A DNA stretch of 58,616 nucleotides. It comes from an uncultured Acidobacteriia bacterium (GTDB lineage: Bacteria; Acidobacteriota; Terriglobia; Bryobacterales; Bryobacteraceae). The stretch's first letter is position 1. Every line of letters starts with the position of its first letter. Positions 27,834 through 37,048 of the stretch are shown piece after piece. A model generated the notes under the pieces. The model was given only the letters and a program-made list of their open reading frames with translations, ran no database searches and was not told the DNA's origin. The stretch lies in the NCBI GenBank assembly GCA_903881085.1, contig CAIRSA010000087.1:1-58616 (forward strand). The letters are read 5' to 3'. The translations under genes were made by a program, and so were the position numbers.

Positions 27834-27899
27834 ATGGATGCACGAATTCTATCACTGATCGCGGAAGAATATCCGGGAGCCCCGGTAGAATGATTTTTG

Positions 27900-27927
27900 T
27901 TGACAAACCCCAGCGTTTCGCTATATT
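27900..27927 (+). promoter_or_regulatory. Near-consensus sigma-70 promoter upstream of the tRNA-Tyr/tRNA-Cys cluster
   Basis: TTGACA at 27900-27905, a 16-bp spacer and TATATT at 27922-27927. Transcription would start at about 27934, at or next to the ATG of the 19-codon frame. No stronger promoter is seen between here and the tRNAs at 28110. Confidence 0.65.
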
Positions 27928-27934
27928 CTTAGTC

Positions 27935-27994
27935 ATGGCTCGCATGACTTTGTGCCTTTACCGCCCTTCCTATTGTTGCTTATCATCCCGATAA
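27935..27994 (+). CDS. Possible 19-residue leader peptide with Tyr and Cys codons
   Basis: The frame encodes MARMTLCLYRPSYCCLSSR and then TAA. It has two Tyr and three Cys codons, including the run TAT-TGT-TGC (Tyr-Cys-Cys). The next genes are tRNA-Tyr and tRNA-Cys. The ATG sits almost at the predicted transcription start, so translation would be leaderless; no ribosome-binding site is available. Composition and place suggest a regulatory leader, but such a short frame can occur by chance. Confidence 0.35.
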   Translation: MARMTLCLYRPSYCCLSSR

Positions 27995-28050
27995 GCGAAT
28001 ACCCCTTTGTGTATCTTAATTGTTGCATTGCGCCCCGAGGCGGATTAGCA

Positions 28051-28079
28051 GACGCGTAAGTTGAAGTAACTTATCCGTC
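28051..28079 (+). promoter_or_regulatory. Hairpin with competing pairing (possible attenuator)
   Basis: GACG (28051-28054) and TAAGTT (28057-28062) pair with AACTTA (28068-28073) and CGTC (28076-28079), followed by TTTACT. An alternative pairing joins CGGATTAG (28041-28048) to CTTATCCG (28070-28077), 7 of 8 bases, and would exclude the first hairpin. It lies between the leader frame and tRNA-Tyr. The T-run is weak, so it may be a processing hairpin instead of a terminator. Confidence 0.4.
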
Positions 28080-28109
28080 TTTACTCGAGTTCGCCAGGGA
28101 GTAACATGT

Positions 28110-28201
28110 GTGGGCCATGCAGATACGGATGGCTGCGCCAGGCTGTAACCCTGGATCCCTATCCTGGGACGTTGGGGGTTCAAATCCCTCGGCCCACACC
28201 A
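28110..28201 (+). tRNA. tRNA-Tyr (anticodon GTA)
   Basis: A perfect class II cloverleaf. Acceptor GTGGGCC/GGCCCAC (28110-28116, 28191-28197); D stem GCAG/CTGC with GG in the loop; anticodon stem CCAGG/CCTGG around the loop CTGTAAC, anticodon G28145-T-A. The long variable arm is stem TCCC/GGGA, as expected for bacterial tRNA-Tyr. T stem GGGGG/CCCTC with loop TTCAAAT, discriminator A28198, and encoded CCA. An open frame on the opposite strand here (28071-28376) is spurious. Confidence 0.97.
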
Positions 28202-28204
28202 TAA

Positions 28205-28375
28205 GCACCGGAAGCCAAAGTGGAGGAGGCATCTGACTGCAACTCAGAAGCCCGGGCAGGGCCGGCGCGGCCCAATAAACTACCAGGAACTCGCGAGCCA
28301 CCTGCCGCGCCGAGTTCCGTTGCCCGGGCGAGGTCCTGAGAGAGTTAGCGGTTTCGACGACCGCCCGGTGCTCCA
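28205..28375 (+). tRNA. tRNA-Cys (anticodon GCA) with a 99-nt variable region
   Basis: Acceptor GCACCGG (28205-28211) pairs 7/7 with CCGGTGC (28365-28371); D arm GCC/GGC (28214-28216, 28228-28230); anticodon stem TCTGA/TCAGA around CTGCAAC (anticodon 28239-28241); T stem GCGGT/ACCGC with loop TTCGACG (28348-28364); discriminator T28372, the Cys identity base, then CCA. Between anticodon arm and T arm lie 99 nt (28249-28347) instead of 4-5. They fold into a 9-bp helix (28250-28258 with 28321-28329) enclosing hairpins at 28259-28273 and 28286-28318, followed by an 18-nt tail. The gene begins 3 bp after tRNA-Tyr CCA. Confidence 0.85.
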
Positions 28376-28442
28376 AGTCATTTTACTCGCTCGCACCTAC
28401 TAACACGAATCCAATATATAATTGCTTACGAGGATTTGCCTT

Positions 28443-31400
28443 GTGAGAATGAATCAGCTTTCGCTATGCCTGATTTTCTGCTCCGCCCAAGTTGTTTGGG
28501 GACAAACGTCAGCCGGCCAGATCGATGTCTTCGTCACCGACCAGAGCGACGCCGTGATCGGCAATGCGCGAGTGACCATAACGGGAGCCGAAACCGGCGC
28601 GATAGTCCGCAGCGTTCAAACCAACGCCGCAGGCACGGCGGCCGTGCCGCTGTTGAACCCTGGCACGTACGATATCAAGGTGGAGCAGGATGGCTTCAAA
28701 ACACTTTTACGCAAGGGCATCGTGCTGCGCGTAACCGAAGTGGTTTCACTCAGGCTCAGGCTCGAAGTTGGCGCCGCATCGCAGTCCGTCACAATCGCTG
28801 GAGAAGCGCCGCTGGTGGATGCATCGTCCAATGCAGAAGGCCAGGTGGTCGCGGAAGCAACCATGCAGCAATTGCCGCTGAACGGCCGCAACTACACCCA
28901 ACTGGCCGTACTCACGGCGGGTACGGTCCCCTCGGTCAACAAGGACTCGTCGTTCTCTGCCTTCGGCAATCGCGGCATGCAGAACGAATATCTGCTCGAT
29001 GGTGGTCTGAATGAATCGTTCATACGCGGCATCGACAATCAGGCCCGCGACGCAATGCGCCCCGCCCTCGAAGCGATCCAGGAGTTCAAAGTGCAGACCA
29101 GCAACTTCTCCGCCGAATACGGCGCCTCAGCCGGTGGCGTCGTAAGCGTGGTTACCAAGAGCGGGACGAATCAACTTCACGGCTCGGCGTTCGACTTCCT
29201 TCGCAACAGCGCCATCTCCGCACGCGACTATTTCGCTCCCCCCGGCCCGGTCCCGCAACTGATCTACAACCAGTTCGGCGGCGCCGCCGGCGGGCCAATC
29301 AAGAAGAACAAGGCATGGATTTTCGGGGCGTATCAGGGGACCGAGATCCGTCAGCAATCGACGACGATCTCAACCGTGCCAACTGCGACGATGAAGACAG
29401 GCCTGTTTCCGAATGCAATCTACGATCCCAACTCTACATCCGGATCCGGCACCAATTTTACTCGCACAGTGTTCCCTGGCAACACCGTCCCATCGGCACT
29501 TTTCAATCCCATCGGCAAGACGCTGGCCCAGTATTATCCCGATCCCAATCGGGCCAGTGTTGGAAACAATTATGTCCGCAACGCCGGCTTCACCACCGCA
29601 GCACATAACTACACGTTTCGCGGCGACGTACAGGTCAGCGCCAAGGACAATATGTTCGCACGCTTTTCCTTCATTCAAAGCCAATTCAGCGGACAGCCTG
29701 CGTTGCCCGAACCGGCTGGATCGTCAGTGGCGCAGAAGCTGCCCGCCCATAATTTTGGATATGGCTATACGCGCGTCTTCAGTCCAACACTGGTGAACGA
29801 ATTCCGGTTGGCGTGGAGCCAGGTTGAAGTCAGTAAAGACGCAACCCTGGCAAAGAACGAGCTCATTCCCAACGCGCTGGCGCCCGGAGTCGACAGCAGC
29901 ATCCCCTCGTTCAGCGTCACCGGCTTTACCGCCCTCGGCGGTTTCCCCGCAGGCTTGAGTAACGTTCCGCTCGACAAGACCTCCGATGTCTGGGAACTCT
30001 CAGATACTGCGACGAAAAACTTCGGCAGTCATCTATTGAAGTTTGGAGTGACTCATCAGTTCGTGAAGATGTACACGTTTACTACTTTGACCGGCCGTGG
30101 CAGCTTCGGCTTCGATGGCAGCTATACGCAGAATCCGCAGTCGCGCACGGGCACCGGATCGGCGCTGGCCGACATGCTGCTTGGCATCGCCCAAACGGCA
30201 TCCACCAGCACCACCGGCGTTTCCAATCTGCGCATGACCAACGATTATTTCTACGTGCAGGACGATTGGAAAGTCTCGCAAAGCCTTACCCTCAACATGG
30301 GCTTGCGCTATGAGCTGTATTTCCCAATCTACGACGTCAACAACAAATACGGCAACTTCGTTCTGGATCCGGCGAGCCCCAACTACGGCCAGATGGCCTT
30401 CGCCGGGCTCAATGGGCAATCGCGATCGCTAATGACGATGGACAAAAACAACTTCGCACCGCGCTTCGGCTTCGCCTGGCGTGCCCCGCACAGCGGCGAC
30501 CTCACAGTGCGCGGCGGCTATGGAATTTTCTATGGCAATCCCGACGAGCAGACCGGCGTTGGCGCCATGATGACCAACAATCCGCCCTTTGTCGGAGTAG
30601 GTAGCGTGAGCCTGATTGGCGACAAAAACCAACCCTCTACGGCATTCAATCTAAGCGCGAAACTTCCGGCAACATCGGTTGTGGCAGCGAAGGATTTCGT
30701 CCTAGTGCCATCCTCCACCACCCAGCTTTACAGTTGGAGCCAGAACTACGTCGCCCCCTTGGAACATCAATGGAACCTGAGCCTGCAAAAACAATTCCCT
30801 GGAGCAATGATGATGGAAGTGGCATACGTCGGCAACACCAGTGGCGGCAATTGGAACACATTCCCCGGCAATCAGCCGTTGACACCTGGTCCGGGAGGCG
30901 TTGCCACGCGCCGCCCGCTCGCCAAGTACACAGTAGCTCCGGTAACCATGTACGGGCCATGGAATCGCGGCCATTATGAGGGCATGACCGCACGTCTGGA
31001 AAAGCGCATGACCCACGGCCTGTTCTTCCTTGCCAGCTTCACTTACGGCCGTTCCATTGACTTGAGCTCAGGCGCAGCGGTTGCAGGCTGCAGCGTATGC
31101 GGCGCGCAGGAAGCTGTGCAGAATGGTTACAACCTGAGTGCGCAGCGCGGTCCTTCGGATTCGAACTCACCGCGACGATTTGTATTCAGCGCCAATTATG
31201 ACCTGCCATTCGGCAAGGGCAGGCAATTTCTGAAGTCAGGGGTGGGCGCACTGATTGCCGGGGGCTGGCAGGCAAGCGGCATCTTCACTGCACAGGATGG
31301 CTCGCCTTTTACGGTGGTCCTGCCCATCGACAATGCGAACGTCGGCAACACGTCGTGGCCCAATCGTGTTTGCGGCGGCCAGTTGGCAAACCCCACCGTG

Positions 31401-31700
31401 CTGAAATGGTACGAAGCTTCCTGCTTCGTGACTCCCACGCTCTACACATTCGGCAATTCGGGGCGGAATCCGCTTTACGGTCCTGGCGTGAACAACATTG
31501 ACTTTTCCGTACACCGATTCTTCCCGATTCCTTTGCGCGATAGCATGAAGCTGGAATTCCGCGGCGAGTTCTTCAACACTTTGAATCATCCGCAGTTCGG
31601 CCTCCCCGCTCATGTGCTGAACCAGGCGCAGACCTCGCAGATAACAACCACCAGCGTGCCCAACCGTCAGGTTCAATTCGCTTTGAAGCTGCTTTGGTAA
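28443..31700 (+). CDS. Oar-like TonB-dependent receptor with carboxypeptidase-regulatory domain
   Basis: Outer-membrane receptor of about 1,085 residues. A signal peptide ends in AQVVWGQ. A carboxypeptidase-regulatory-like Ig domain follows (GQIDVFVTDQSDAVIGNARV, PGTYDIKVEQDGFKTLLRKG). The plug has MQQLPLNGRNYTQLAVLTAG and VQTSNFSAEYGASAGGVVSV. A large barrel ends with EFRGEFFNTLNHPQFGLPAH and the aromatic terminus VQFALKLLW. The GTG at 28443 is chosen because GAGGA at 28430-28434 is 8 bp upstream; TTG 28422 and ATG 28449 are alternatives. A TATAAT at 28417-28422 may be its -10 box. The ligand is unknown. Confidence 0.93.
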   Translation: MRMNQLSLCLIFCSAQVVWGQTSAGQIDVFVTDQSDAVIGNARVTITGAETGAIVRSVQTNAAGTAAVPLLNPGTYDIKVEQDGFKTLLRKGIVLRVTEVVSLRLRLEVGAASQSVTIAGEAPLVDASSNAEGQVVAEATMQQLPLNGRNYTQLAVLTAGTVPSVNKDSSFSAFGNRGMQNEYLLDGGLNESFIRGIDNQARDAMRPALEAIQEFKVQTSNFSAEYGASAGGVVSVVTKSGTNQLHGSAFDFLRNSAISARDYFAPPGPVPQLIYNQFGGAAGGPIKKNKAWIFGAYQGTEIRQQSTTISTVPTATMKTGLFPNAIYDPNSTSGSGTNFTRTVFPGNTVPSALFNPIGKTLAQYYPDPNRASVGNNYVRNAGFTTAAHNYTFRGDVQVSAKDNMFARFSFIQSQFSGQPALPEPAGSSVAQKLPAHNFGYGYTRVFSPTLVNEFRLAWSQVEVSKDATLAKNELIPNALAPGVDSSIPSFSVTGFTALGGFPAGLSNVPLDKTSDVWELSDTATKNFGSHLLKFGVTHQFVKMYTFTTLTGRGSFGFDGSYTQNPQSRTGTGSALADMLLGIAQTASTSTTGVSNLRMTNDYFYVQDDWKVSQSLTLNMGLRYELYFPIYDVNNKYGNFVLDPASPNYGQMAFAGLNGQSRSLMTMDKNNFAPRFGFAWRAPHSGDLTVRGGYGIFYGNPDEQTGVGAMMTNNPPFVGVGSVSLIGDKNQPSTAFNLSAKLPATSVVAAKDFVLVPSSTTQLYSWSQNYVAPLEHQWNLSLQKQFPGAMMMEVAYVGNTSGGNWNTFPGNQPLTPGPGGVATRRPLAKYTVAPVTMYGPWNRGHYEGMTARLEKRMTHGLFFLASFTYGRSIDLSSGAAVAGCSVCGAQEAVQNGYNLSAQRGPSDSNSPRRFVFSANYDLPFGKGRQFLKSGVGALIAGGWQASGIFTAQDGSPFTVVLPIDNANVGNTSWPNRVCGGQLANPTVLKWYEASCFVTPTLYTFGNSGRNPLYGPGVNNIDFSVHRFFPIPLRDSMKLEFRGEFFNTLNHPQFGLPAHVLNQAQTSQITTTSVPNRQVQFALKLLW

Positions 31701-31707
31701 CCCGCGC

Positions 31708-32136
31708 ATGCATCCTGATTTCACGGGTACATGGAGGCTCATCCGCGGCGAAAGCGACTTTGCCTTTCTCGCACCGCCGCGCCTGCGAGTCGATACCATC
31801 GACCACAACGGGGAGAGGCTGCGCATCCGCACGCGGCAAAAAGATAGCAATGGCGACCTGACCATTGAACGCGATCTGACCCTCGGCGGCGATCCAGTGA
31901 TTGTGACGATCCATGGCCGAGCGCGCCATATCCGCGCCTTTGGGGACGGTACTGCCCTGGTAATAGAAACGATCTCCGAAGTGAGCGGAAATGTACGCCG
32001 CATTCAAGACCAGTTTTCGCTCGATGACAGCGGAGAATGGATGACCATCGAACGGCGTTTTGAGCAGCCGGGCGGCGCGGTGCATCAACGGCTCCGTCTT
32101 CGCCGGCTGAATCCATCTGGACCAAAAGCGGCCTAA
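31708..32136 (+). CDS. Small lipocalin-like protein of unknown function
   Basis: A 142-residue soluble protein without a signal peptide, starting MHPDFTGTWRLIRGESDFAF; the DFTGTW-L motif and alternating strands (LRIRTRQKDSNGDLTIERDL, VIVTIHGRARHIRAFGDGTA) resemble a small beta-barrel of the lipocalin-like type. It starts 7 bp after the TonB receptor stop and has no clear ribosome-binding site of its own, so it is probably co-transcribed. Function unknown. Confidence 0.65.
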   Translation: MHPDFTGTWRLIRGESDFAFLAPPRLRVDTIDHNGERLRIRTRQKDSNGDLTIERDLTLGGDPVIVTIHGRARHIRAFGDGTALVIETISEVSGNVRRIQDQFSLDDSGEWMTIERRFEQPGGAVHQRLRLRRLNPSGPKAA

Positions 32137-32196
32137 AAAATTAGGAGATTTGTCAATCCAGTAAATAATTCACCGATTAGTACGATATGATCCCCT

Positions 32197-34284
32197 ATGG
32201 TGGTACGTTTGTCCACGGCTCAGCCGAAACTCGCTCAGTTGACTACCGCCATAGGCCTTACCGCGTTTGTTCTAACTTGTGGCGCCATTTGGGCTTATTA
32301 TGCGAACACTTATCGCCCACCGAACCGGCCCTTGCGCATTGCGGCGTGGAACGGCCCTCCTTTTGAAACTGTCTATCCCGACGGTTCCGTCGGCGGATTG
32401 GGCCCGGATGTCATCAAGGCAGCAGCGGCGCGGCTTGGTATCCGTTTAACGTGGGTGACACCCAAAGAAGGGCCTGAGGTACTCCTCCCCACAGGCCGCG
32501 TGGACCTATGGGCCGTGATGTCGGTCACTCCGGAACGCCAAGCACTCTTTTTTCTTACTTCTCCTTGGGCCGACAGCAACTATGGACTTGTTTCGCTGGA
32601 GTCCCATCAGGATGAACCGGTGAAAGTGGTGGGCTCCATCAATGCACCCCTACAATTGCGCCGTGCGCGGACAACATGGCCAAATGCCGACGTACGTCCC
32701 TATGAAGACCACGTCCAACTTTATGAAGCTCTCTGCCGCGGCGAACTGAAGCACATACTGATGAATCAGCGCTGGCTTATGGCCAGTTCCATGAGCCGCA
32801 CCCCGGCATGCTCAGGCGCCTCGTTCGCCGTGACCATGCTGCCGCACGCCCGGCAGGAAATCGCCACCGGTGCGGCCCCCGGCCAGGAGGTGCACGCGCT
32901 AGCGCTGCGTGACGAAATCGACCGCATGGCGCTCGACGGCAGCCTCAACAGCATCATTGGCCGCTATCCGATCGGGCTGGGTAGCATGGACTGGATGCGC
33001 CGGTTTGCGTTAGCCGAGCGGCAGCAACACTGGCTTGCGGTGGGGTTGTTCCTGGTGGTGCTGATCGCATTTCTCACCACCTGGCAGGTCTACCGTCTGC
33101 GCCATGCCCGATTGCTTACAGAGGATGCGCTAAATGCCGAGCGAAGGGCCAACTCCGCCAAATCGGCCTTTCTTGCCTCAATGAGCCATGAGATACGCAC
33201 TCCCATGAATGGCGTGATCGGACTCACAAATCTGCTGCTGGATACTTCCCTCACCGCGGAACAGCTCGAATATGGCGAATCAATTCGCTCGAGCGCCGGC
33301 GCGCTGCTTGAAATCCTCAACGACATTCTGGATCTTTCGAAGATCGAAGCTGGGCATCTGCAGTTGGAATCCGTGCCGTTCGACGTTCAAAAACTCACGG
33401 CCGAAGTGGTGCGGGGCGTGGAGACCCTGGCCTTGCAGAAGGGGCTAAAGCTTACGATTGCCAACGCCAGCTTCCCAACGCTGCTTGGCGATCCTGGACG
33501 AATTAGACAGGTACTGGTGAACATCGTGGGCAACGCCGTGAAGTTTACCGAACAGGGCGGTGTGCGAATCGAGTGGCAGGCATGGCCCTGCGAGCCAAAC
33601 TTGCTCACGTTGCGCGCGTCGATTGAGGACAGCGGCATAGGCGTTGCCGAAGACAAGCGGCAACTAATCTTTGAACAGTTCCAGCAGGCAGACACATCCA
33701 CCACGCGCCGCTTCGGCGGGACTGGACTTGGGCTCCCCATCGCGAAGCATCTGGTGGAGGCGATGGGTGGAACCATCGGCGTGGAACCGGCTTCTCCTCA
33801 AGGATCCATTTTCTGGTTTACCTTTAGACTGCCCATTGCAAAGGCCGTGCCGGCGCAGCCACAAGTTCCGCCTGCCGTTGAGCCGCCCACTACGCTCACC
33901 AATCGCCCGCGAGTTCTGGTTGTCGATGACAACTCAGTTAATCGCCGGCTCGCTGAAAAGATGTTGGGCAAGATGGGCTGCGACGTGGAATTGGCAACGA
34001 ACGGGCTGGAAGCATTGGGCAGCGTTCTGCAACGTTCCTACGACCTGGTGTTCATGGATTGTCTGATGCCGGAGATGGACGGCTACACCGCTACCGAGGA
34101 GATTCGGCGCTGCGAGGTCAACGGCCATCACCTCCCCATCGTCGCCATGACCGCCAGCGTGCTGGCAGAAGAGCAGCAGCGATGCCGCCTGTCAGGCATG
34201 GATGATTTCGTTGCCAAGCCGTGGCACCCCGATCAACTGCGGCAGGTGCTGGCACGGTGGTGCCCGCCACCAGAGAACAAATAG
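32197..34284 (+). CDS. Hybrid histidine kinase with periplasmic solute-binding sensor
   Basis: A 695-residue BvgS-like sensor. Membrane helix about 17-37; periplasmic solute-binding (SBP_bac_3) domain about 45-265 ([38 protein letters not shown]); second helix 280-297; kinase core with His331 in [14 protein letters not shown] box [20 protein letters not shown] and [15 protein letters not shown]-terminal receiver with Asp621 in [14 protein letters not shown] and Lys in FVAKPW. No Hpt domain or output regulator is adjacent, so the phosphate must go to a partner elsewhere. It may monitor a small periplasmic nutrient. Confidence 0.93.
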   Translation: MVVRLSTAQPKLAQLTTAIGLTAFVLTCGAIWAYYANTYRPPNRPLRIAAWNGPPFETVYPDGSVGGLGPDVIKAAAARLGIRLTWVTPKEGPEVLLPTGRVDLWAVMSVTPERQALFFLTSPWADSNYGLVSLESHQDEPVKVVGSINAPLQLRRARTTWPNADVRPYEDHVQLYEALCRGELKHILMNQRWLMASSMSRTPACSGASFAVTMLPHARQEIATGAAPGQEVHALALRDEIDRMALDGSLNSIIGRYPIGLGSMDWMRRFALAERQQHWLAVGLFLVVLIAFLTTWQVYRLRHARLLTEDALNAERRANSAKSAFLASMSHEIRTPMNGVIGLTNLLLDTSLTAEQLEYGESIRSSAGALLEILNDILDLSKIEAGHLQLESVPFDVQKLTAEVVRGVETLALQKGLKLTIANASFPTLLGDPGRIRQVLVNIVGNAVKFTEQGGVRIEWQAWPCEPNLLTLRASIEDSGIGVAEDKRQLIFEQFQQADTSTTRRFGGTGLGLPIAKHLVEAMGGTIGVEPASPQGSIFWFTFRLPIAKAVPAQPQVPPAVEPPTTLTNRPRVLVVDDNSVNRRLAEKMLGKMGCDVELATNGLEALGSVLQRSYDLVFMDCLMPEMDGYTATEEIRRCEVNGHHLPIVAMTASVLAEEQQRCRLSGMDDFVAKPWHPDQLRQVLARWCPPPENK

Positions 34285-34332
34285 CCCTGGCGCGCAGACA
34301 TCGCAACAATTATCATTGGTACGAGAAAACCT

Positions 34333-35334
34333 ATGCGAAAACTTGTTGCTTGCCTCATCCTCGCCCTGCCCATTGCACACGCGCAAACGGGCTGGGAGGT
34401 CAAACAGACCTTCGCCATCGGCGGCACAGGCGGCTGGGATTACGTCACGGTCGATTCCGCCACGCATCGCTTATACGTCCCGCGCAGCACCCACACGATG
34501 GTGATCGATGGCGAATCGGGCAAGACCATCGCCGACATCCCTGGCCAAAAGAACGCACATGGCGTAGCTCTCGCGCCAGCCGCAGGACGAGGTTTCATCA
34601 GCGATGGCGGCGGCGATGGCTCTATCGTCGTCTTCGACCTGAAGACCCACGCCGTGCTTGGTACGCTCGCCGCGTTGCCCGATGTGGATGGAATCATTTT
34701 CGATCCGCACAGCGGCAATGTGCTCGCCGTGTCAGGCCACGGCAAGGCGTTCATGCAATTCAAGCCCGATATCGATCCCAAACGCGGCAAGATCGGCACC
34801 CCCATCCCACTGCATGGCGAACCCGAATTTCTTTCCGCCGACCGCGCAGGCCGCGCTTACGTGAATTTGATGGACACTCATGAAGTGGCCGTCATTGACA
34901 TGAAAGCGGGCAAAGTTCTTGCAAACTGGCCCGTAGCGCCCGGTGGGCTACCTGTGGGAATGTCGCTCGACGAAAACAACGGACGTCTGTTCATCGGCTG
35001 CCGCGGGCCGCAAAAACTGATTGTCATGTCGACGAAAGATGGCAAGGTCGTGGCCGATCTGCCAATCGGCGCAAGTGTAGATGCAATCAAACTCGATGGC
35101 GGCCAGGCCTTCGCCAGCACCGCCGGTGCAGAGATGTATGTGGCCAGCGAATCGTCGCCCGGAAAGTTCACCCTGTCGCAGACAGTGAAGACCGGCGAAG
35201 GTGCGCGCACCATGGGTATCGACGCTTCCACTCATAAAATCTACTTGCCAGCTGCAGAGTATGTCACCGGCGCAAACGGCAAGAAATCCGTTAAGCCTAG
35301 CTCATTCATGATTGTTGTTGTGGGGCGTAAGTAG
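34333..35334 (+). CDS. Secreted YVTN/NHL-type beta-propeller protein
   Basis: A 333-residue protein with a signal peptide (MRKLVACLILALPIAHAQ) and propeller blades with repeating VYVP/YV-type strands: DYVTVDSATHRLYVPRSTHT, GSIVVFDLKTHAVLGTLAAL, AYVNLMDTHEVAVIDMKAGK, GRLFIGCRGPQKLIVMSTKD. It is similar in kind to 26712-27833 but clearly a different subfamily. No catalytic function can be assigned. Confidence 0.8.
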   Translation: MRKLVACLILALPIAHAQTGWEVKQTFAIGGTGGWDYVTVDSATHRLYVPRSTHTMVIDGESGKTIADIPGQKNAHGVALAPAAGRGFISDGGGDGSIVVFDLKTHAVLGTLAALPDVDGIIFDPHSGNVLAVSGHGKAFMQFKPDIDPKRGKIGTPIPLHGEPEFLSADRAGRAYVNLMDTHEVAVIDMKAGKVLANWPVAPGGLPVGMSLDENNGRLFIGCRGPQKLIVMSTKDGKVVADLPIGASVDAIKLDGGQAFASTAGAEMYVASESSPGKFTLSQTVKTGEGARTMGIDASTHKIYLPAAEYVTGANGKKSVKPSSFMIVVVGRK

Positions 35335-35402
35335 CACGCGTCTTAACCTTTCTTGATCTTTCTTAACGAACAGATCAGCCCAACGCAGGTTAAAGTCAGT
35401 GT

Positions 35403-36050
35403 ATGAATAACCGGCGTCAATTTTTCTCCCGCCTCGCAGCGGGCAGTGCCCTGTTTAACGTACCTGGACTCTTCGCGGAACAACTTGTGTTAACCCCGCG
35501 CCAGACGGAAGGCCCGTTCTATCCCGATAAACTTCCGCTCGATACGGACAATGACCTGTTGGTGGTAAACGGAGACATCACGCCCGCCGTTGGCGATGTC
35601 ACCTGGCTCAGCGGACGCATCCTCGATTCACGCGGCGAACCCATCCGCAACACGCTAGTCGAGATCTGGCAAGTGGATAACAACGGCGCCTATCTGCACA
35701 CTCGCACAAACAACCGCGACAAGCGAGACGCGCATTTTCAGGGCTTCGGACGCTTCCTCACCGGCTCCACCGGCGAGTATGTGTTCCGCACCATCAAGCC
35801 GGTTCCTTACCCCGGCCGCTGCCCTCACATTCACTTCGCGGTGTACTCACCCGGCTCAACGAAACGCTGGACCACCCAATGCTACATCGCCGGCCATCCC
35901 GCCAATGCCCGCGACGGTGTGATGCGCGACGTGCGCGACCCCAAGCAACTGGCTTCGGTAATGGTGCCCTTCGTGCCGATTAAAGATTCGAAGATCGGTG
36001 AACTCTCCGCCCGCTTCGACATCGTGATGAACTACACGCCACAAACCTAG
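35403..36050 (+). CDS. Intradiol ring-cleavage dioxygenase family protein, exported
   Basis: A 215-residue protein of the protocatechuate 3,4-dioxygenase beta/catechol 1,2-dioxygenase fold. The four iron ligands are present: Tyr97 in GAYLHT, Tyr136 in VPYPGR, and His142/His144 in CPHIHFAV. It also has TPRQTEGPFYPDKLP and LSGRILDSRGEPIRNTLVEI. The N-terminus MNNRRQFFSRLAAGSALFNV carries a twin-arginine-like motif, so the enzyme acts outside the cytoplasm, unlike classical aromatic-degrading enzymes. The substrate could be a plant- or humus-derived aromatic. It ends 4 bp into the convergent gene. Confidence 0.88.
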   Translation: MNNRRQFFSRLAAGSALFNVPGLFAEQLVLTPRQTEGPFYPDKLPLDTDNDLLVVNGDITPAVGDVTWLSGRILDSRGEPIRNTLVEIWQVDNNGAYLHTRTNNRDKRDAHFQGFGRFLTGSTGEYVFRTIKPVPYPGRCPHIHFAVYSPGSTKRWTTQCYIAGHPANARDGVMRDVRDPKQLASVMVPFVPIKDSKIGELSARFDIVMNYTPQT

Positions 36051-37048
36051 CGAATTTCAAATGGCATCGTCACCGACTTCGCTTCCTGCACTCGTGGCGC
36101 ACCGGCGGACATATCGGCATCGAACAGCCGCCCCATCCTGTTCCCTGCCAGATCCTCCAGAGCCCCATTGATCGAAATCCGCCCGGTACCCGCGCGCCAA
36201 GGCTGATCAGGAGTGAAGCTCCACCGCATCTCCCTGTCACCAACCTCCACAGCCCCGTCCACGCCATCCACCCCAATCATGCGCATCAACAGCGCATGAT
36301 CCATAGGCTCAGGAAACTGAATAATCAGAGGGTCCCGTGTAGCAGCACGCGGAGCAATCACACGCCACGTCTCCGGATCCGGCGAACTGCGGTCCGCCGC
36401 CACACCCACAAACTCCTTGCGATACTCCGACCGCAAAGTCTGCCCAGTCGCATCAGGCCAACCACCATCAATCAGCAGCGTATACTTCCGCCCCGCAACA
36501 ATCGCCGTGCCCGATTCATTGTGCGGCACCAGCCCACGCTTCACCCGTCCCGGATCGAAGAACAACGTCAAGCGCTTCCCGTCCGGATCCCACAACTCTT
36601 CATCGAGCAGCAGAAAGGGCAACCGCGCCGCCGTGCCATCCTCGCCGATCAACTGAATGCGCCGCGCCGCTTCGCCACGCGACATGGACGCGGAAAAGTG
36701 GATATAAAACTTGAGTTGATTTTCAGGCAGCTTGTCCGAGGTGGGATAGATCGTTTCCACGAACGCCGCAGGCAGCGGCGGTAGCTTGGGAATTGCAAAC
36801 GTGGCGCTCACCGGCGCGCCCGCAACAGGCTGCCAAACGGCGCGATAGGTAACACCGGGGACCAACGGGAAGCGTGGCGTGAACGTCGCCTCGCCTCCCG
36901 TCACTTTCATTGTGCCCAACATTGGCGGGGCTTTGGGCTTATCAACTGAAACGGTCAACTCACCCGCCTGCCCTCCAGCAACCTTGAACACGCCGTTCTC
37001 CAGCCGGATGTTCGCGGCCAGTAGCGCGGCTAATAGCAGTGCGGTCAC
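36047..37048 (-). CDS. Secreted Ig-like-domain protein of unknown function
   Basis: A 333-residue protein with a short signal sequence (MTALLLAALLAANIRLENG), beta-rich throughout. The middle contains FYIHFSASMSRGEAARRIQL, the pattern of Big_5/SbsA Ig-like domains (a 'FS-x-MS/MD' block), and DPLIIQFPEPMDHALLMRMI repeats it. Two Ig-like modules are therefore likely. It overlaps the upstream gene by ATGA and converges with the dioxygenase gene. Confidence 0.65.
   Translation of the reverse strand: MTALLLAALLAANIRLENGVFKVAGGQAGELTVSVDKPKAPPMLGTMKVTGGEATFTPRFPLVPGVTYRAVWQPVAGAPVSATFAIPKLPPLPAAFVETIYPTSDKLPENQLKFYIHFSASMSRGEAARRIQLIGEDGTAARLPFLLLDEELWDPDGKRLTLFFDPGRVKRGLVPHNESGTAIVAGRKYTLLIDGGWPDATGQTLRSEYRKEFVGVAADRSSPDPETWRVIAPRAATRDPLIIQFPEPMDHALLMRMIGVDGVDGAVEVGDREMRWSFTPDQPWRAGTGRISINGALEDLAGNRMGRLFDADMSAGAPRVQEAKSVTMPFEIR

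Noticed and set aside
28249..28347. Group I intron in the tRNA-Cys gene
   Set aside because: At 99 nt it is far too short for a group I core, it is not in the anticodon loop, and no P7/G-binding element is visible.
28071..28376. 101-codon minus-strand frame
   Set aside because: It is the antisense of the two tRNA genes; its sequence (EGFEPPTSQ) is the familiar spurious translation of a tRNA.
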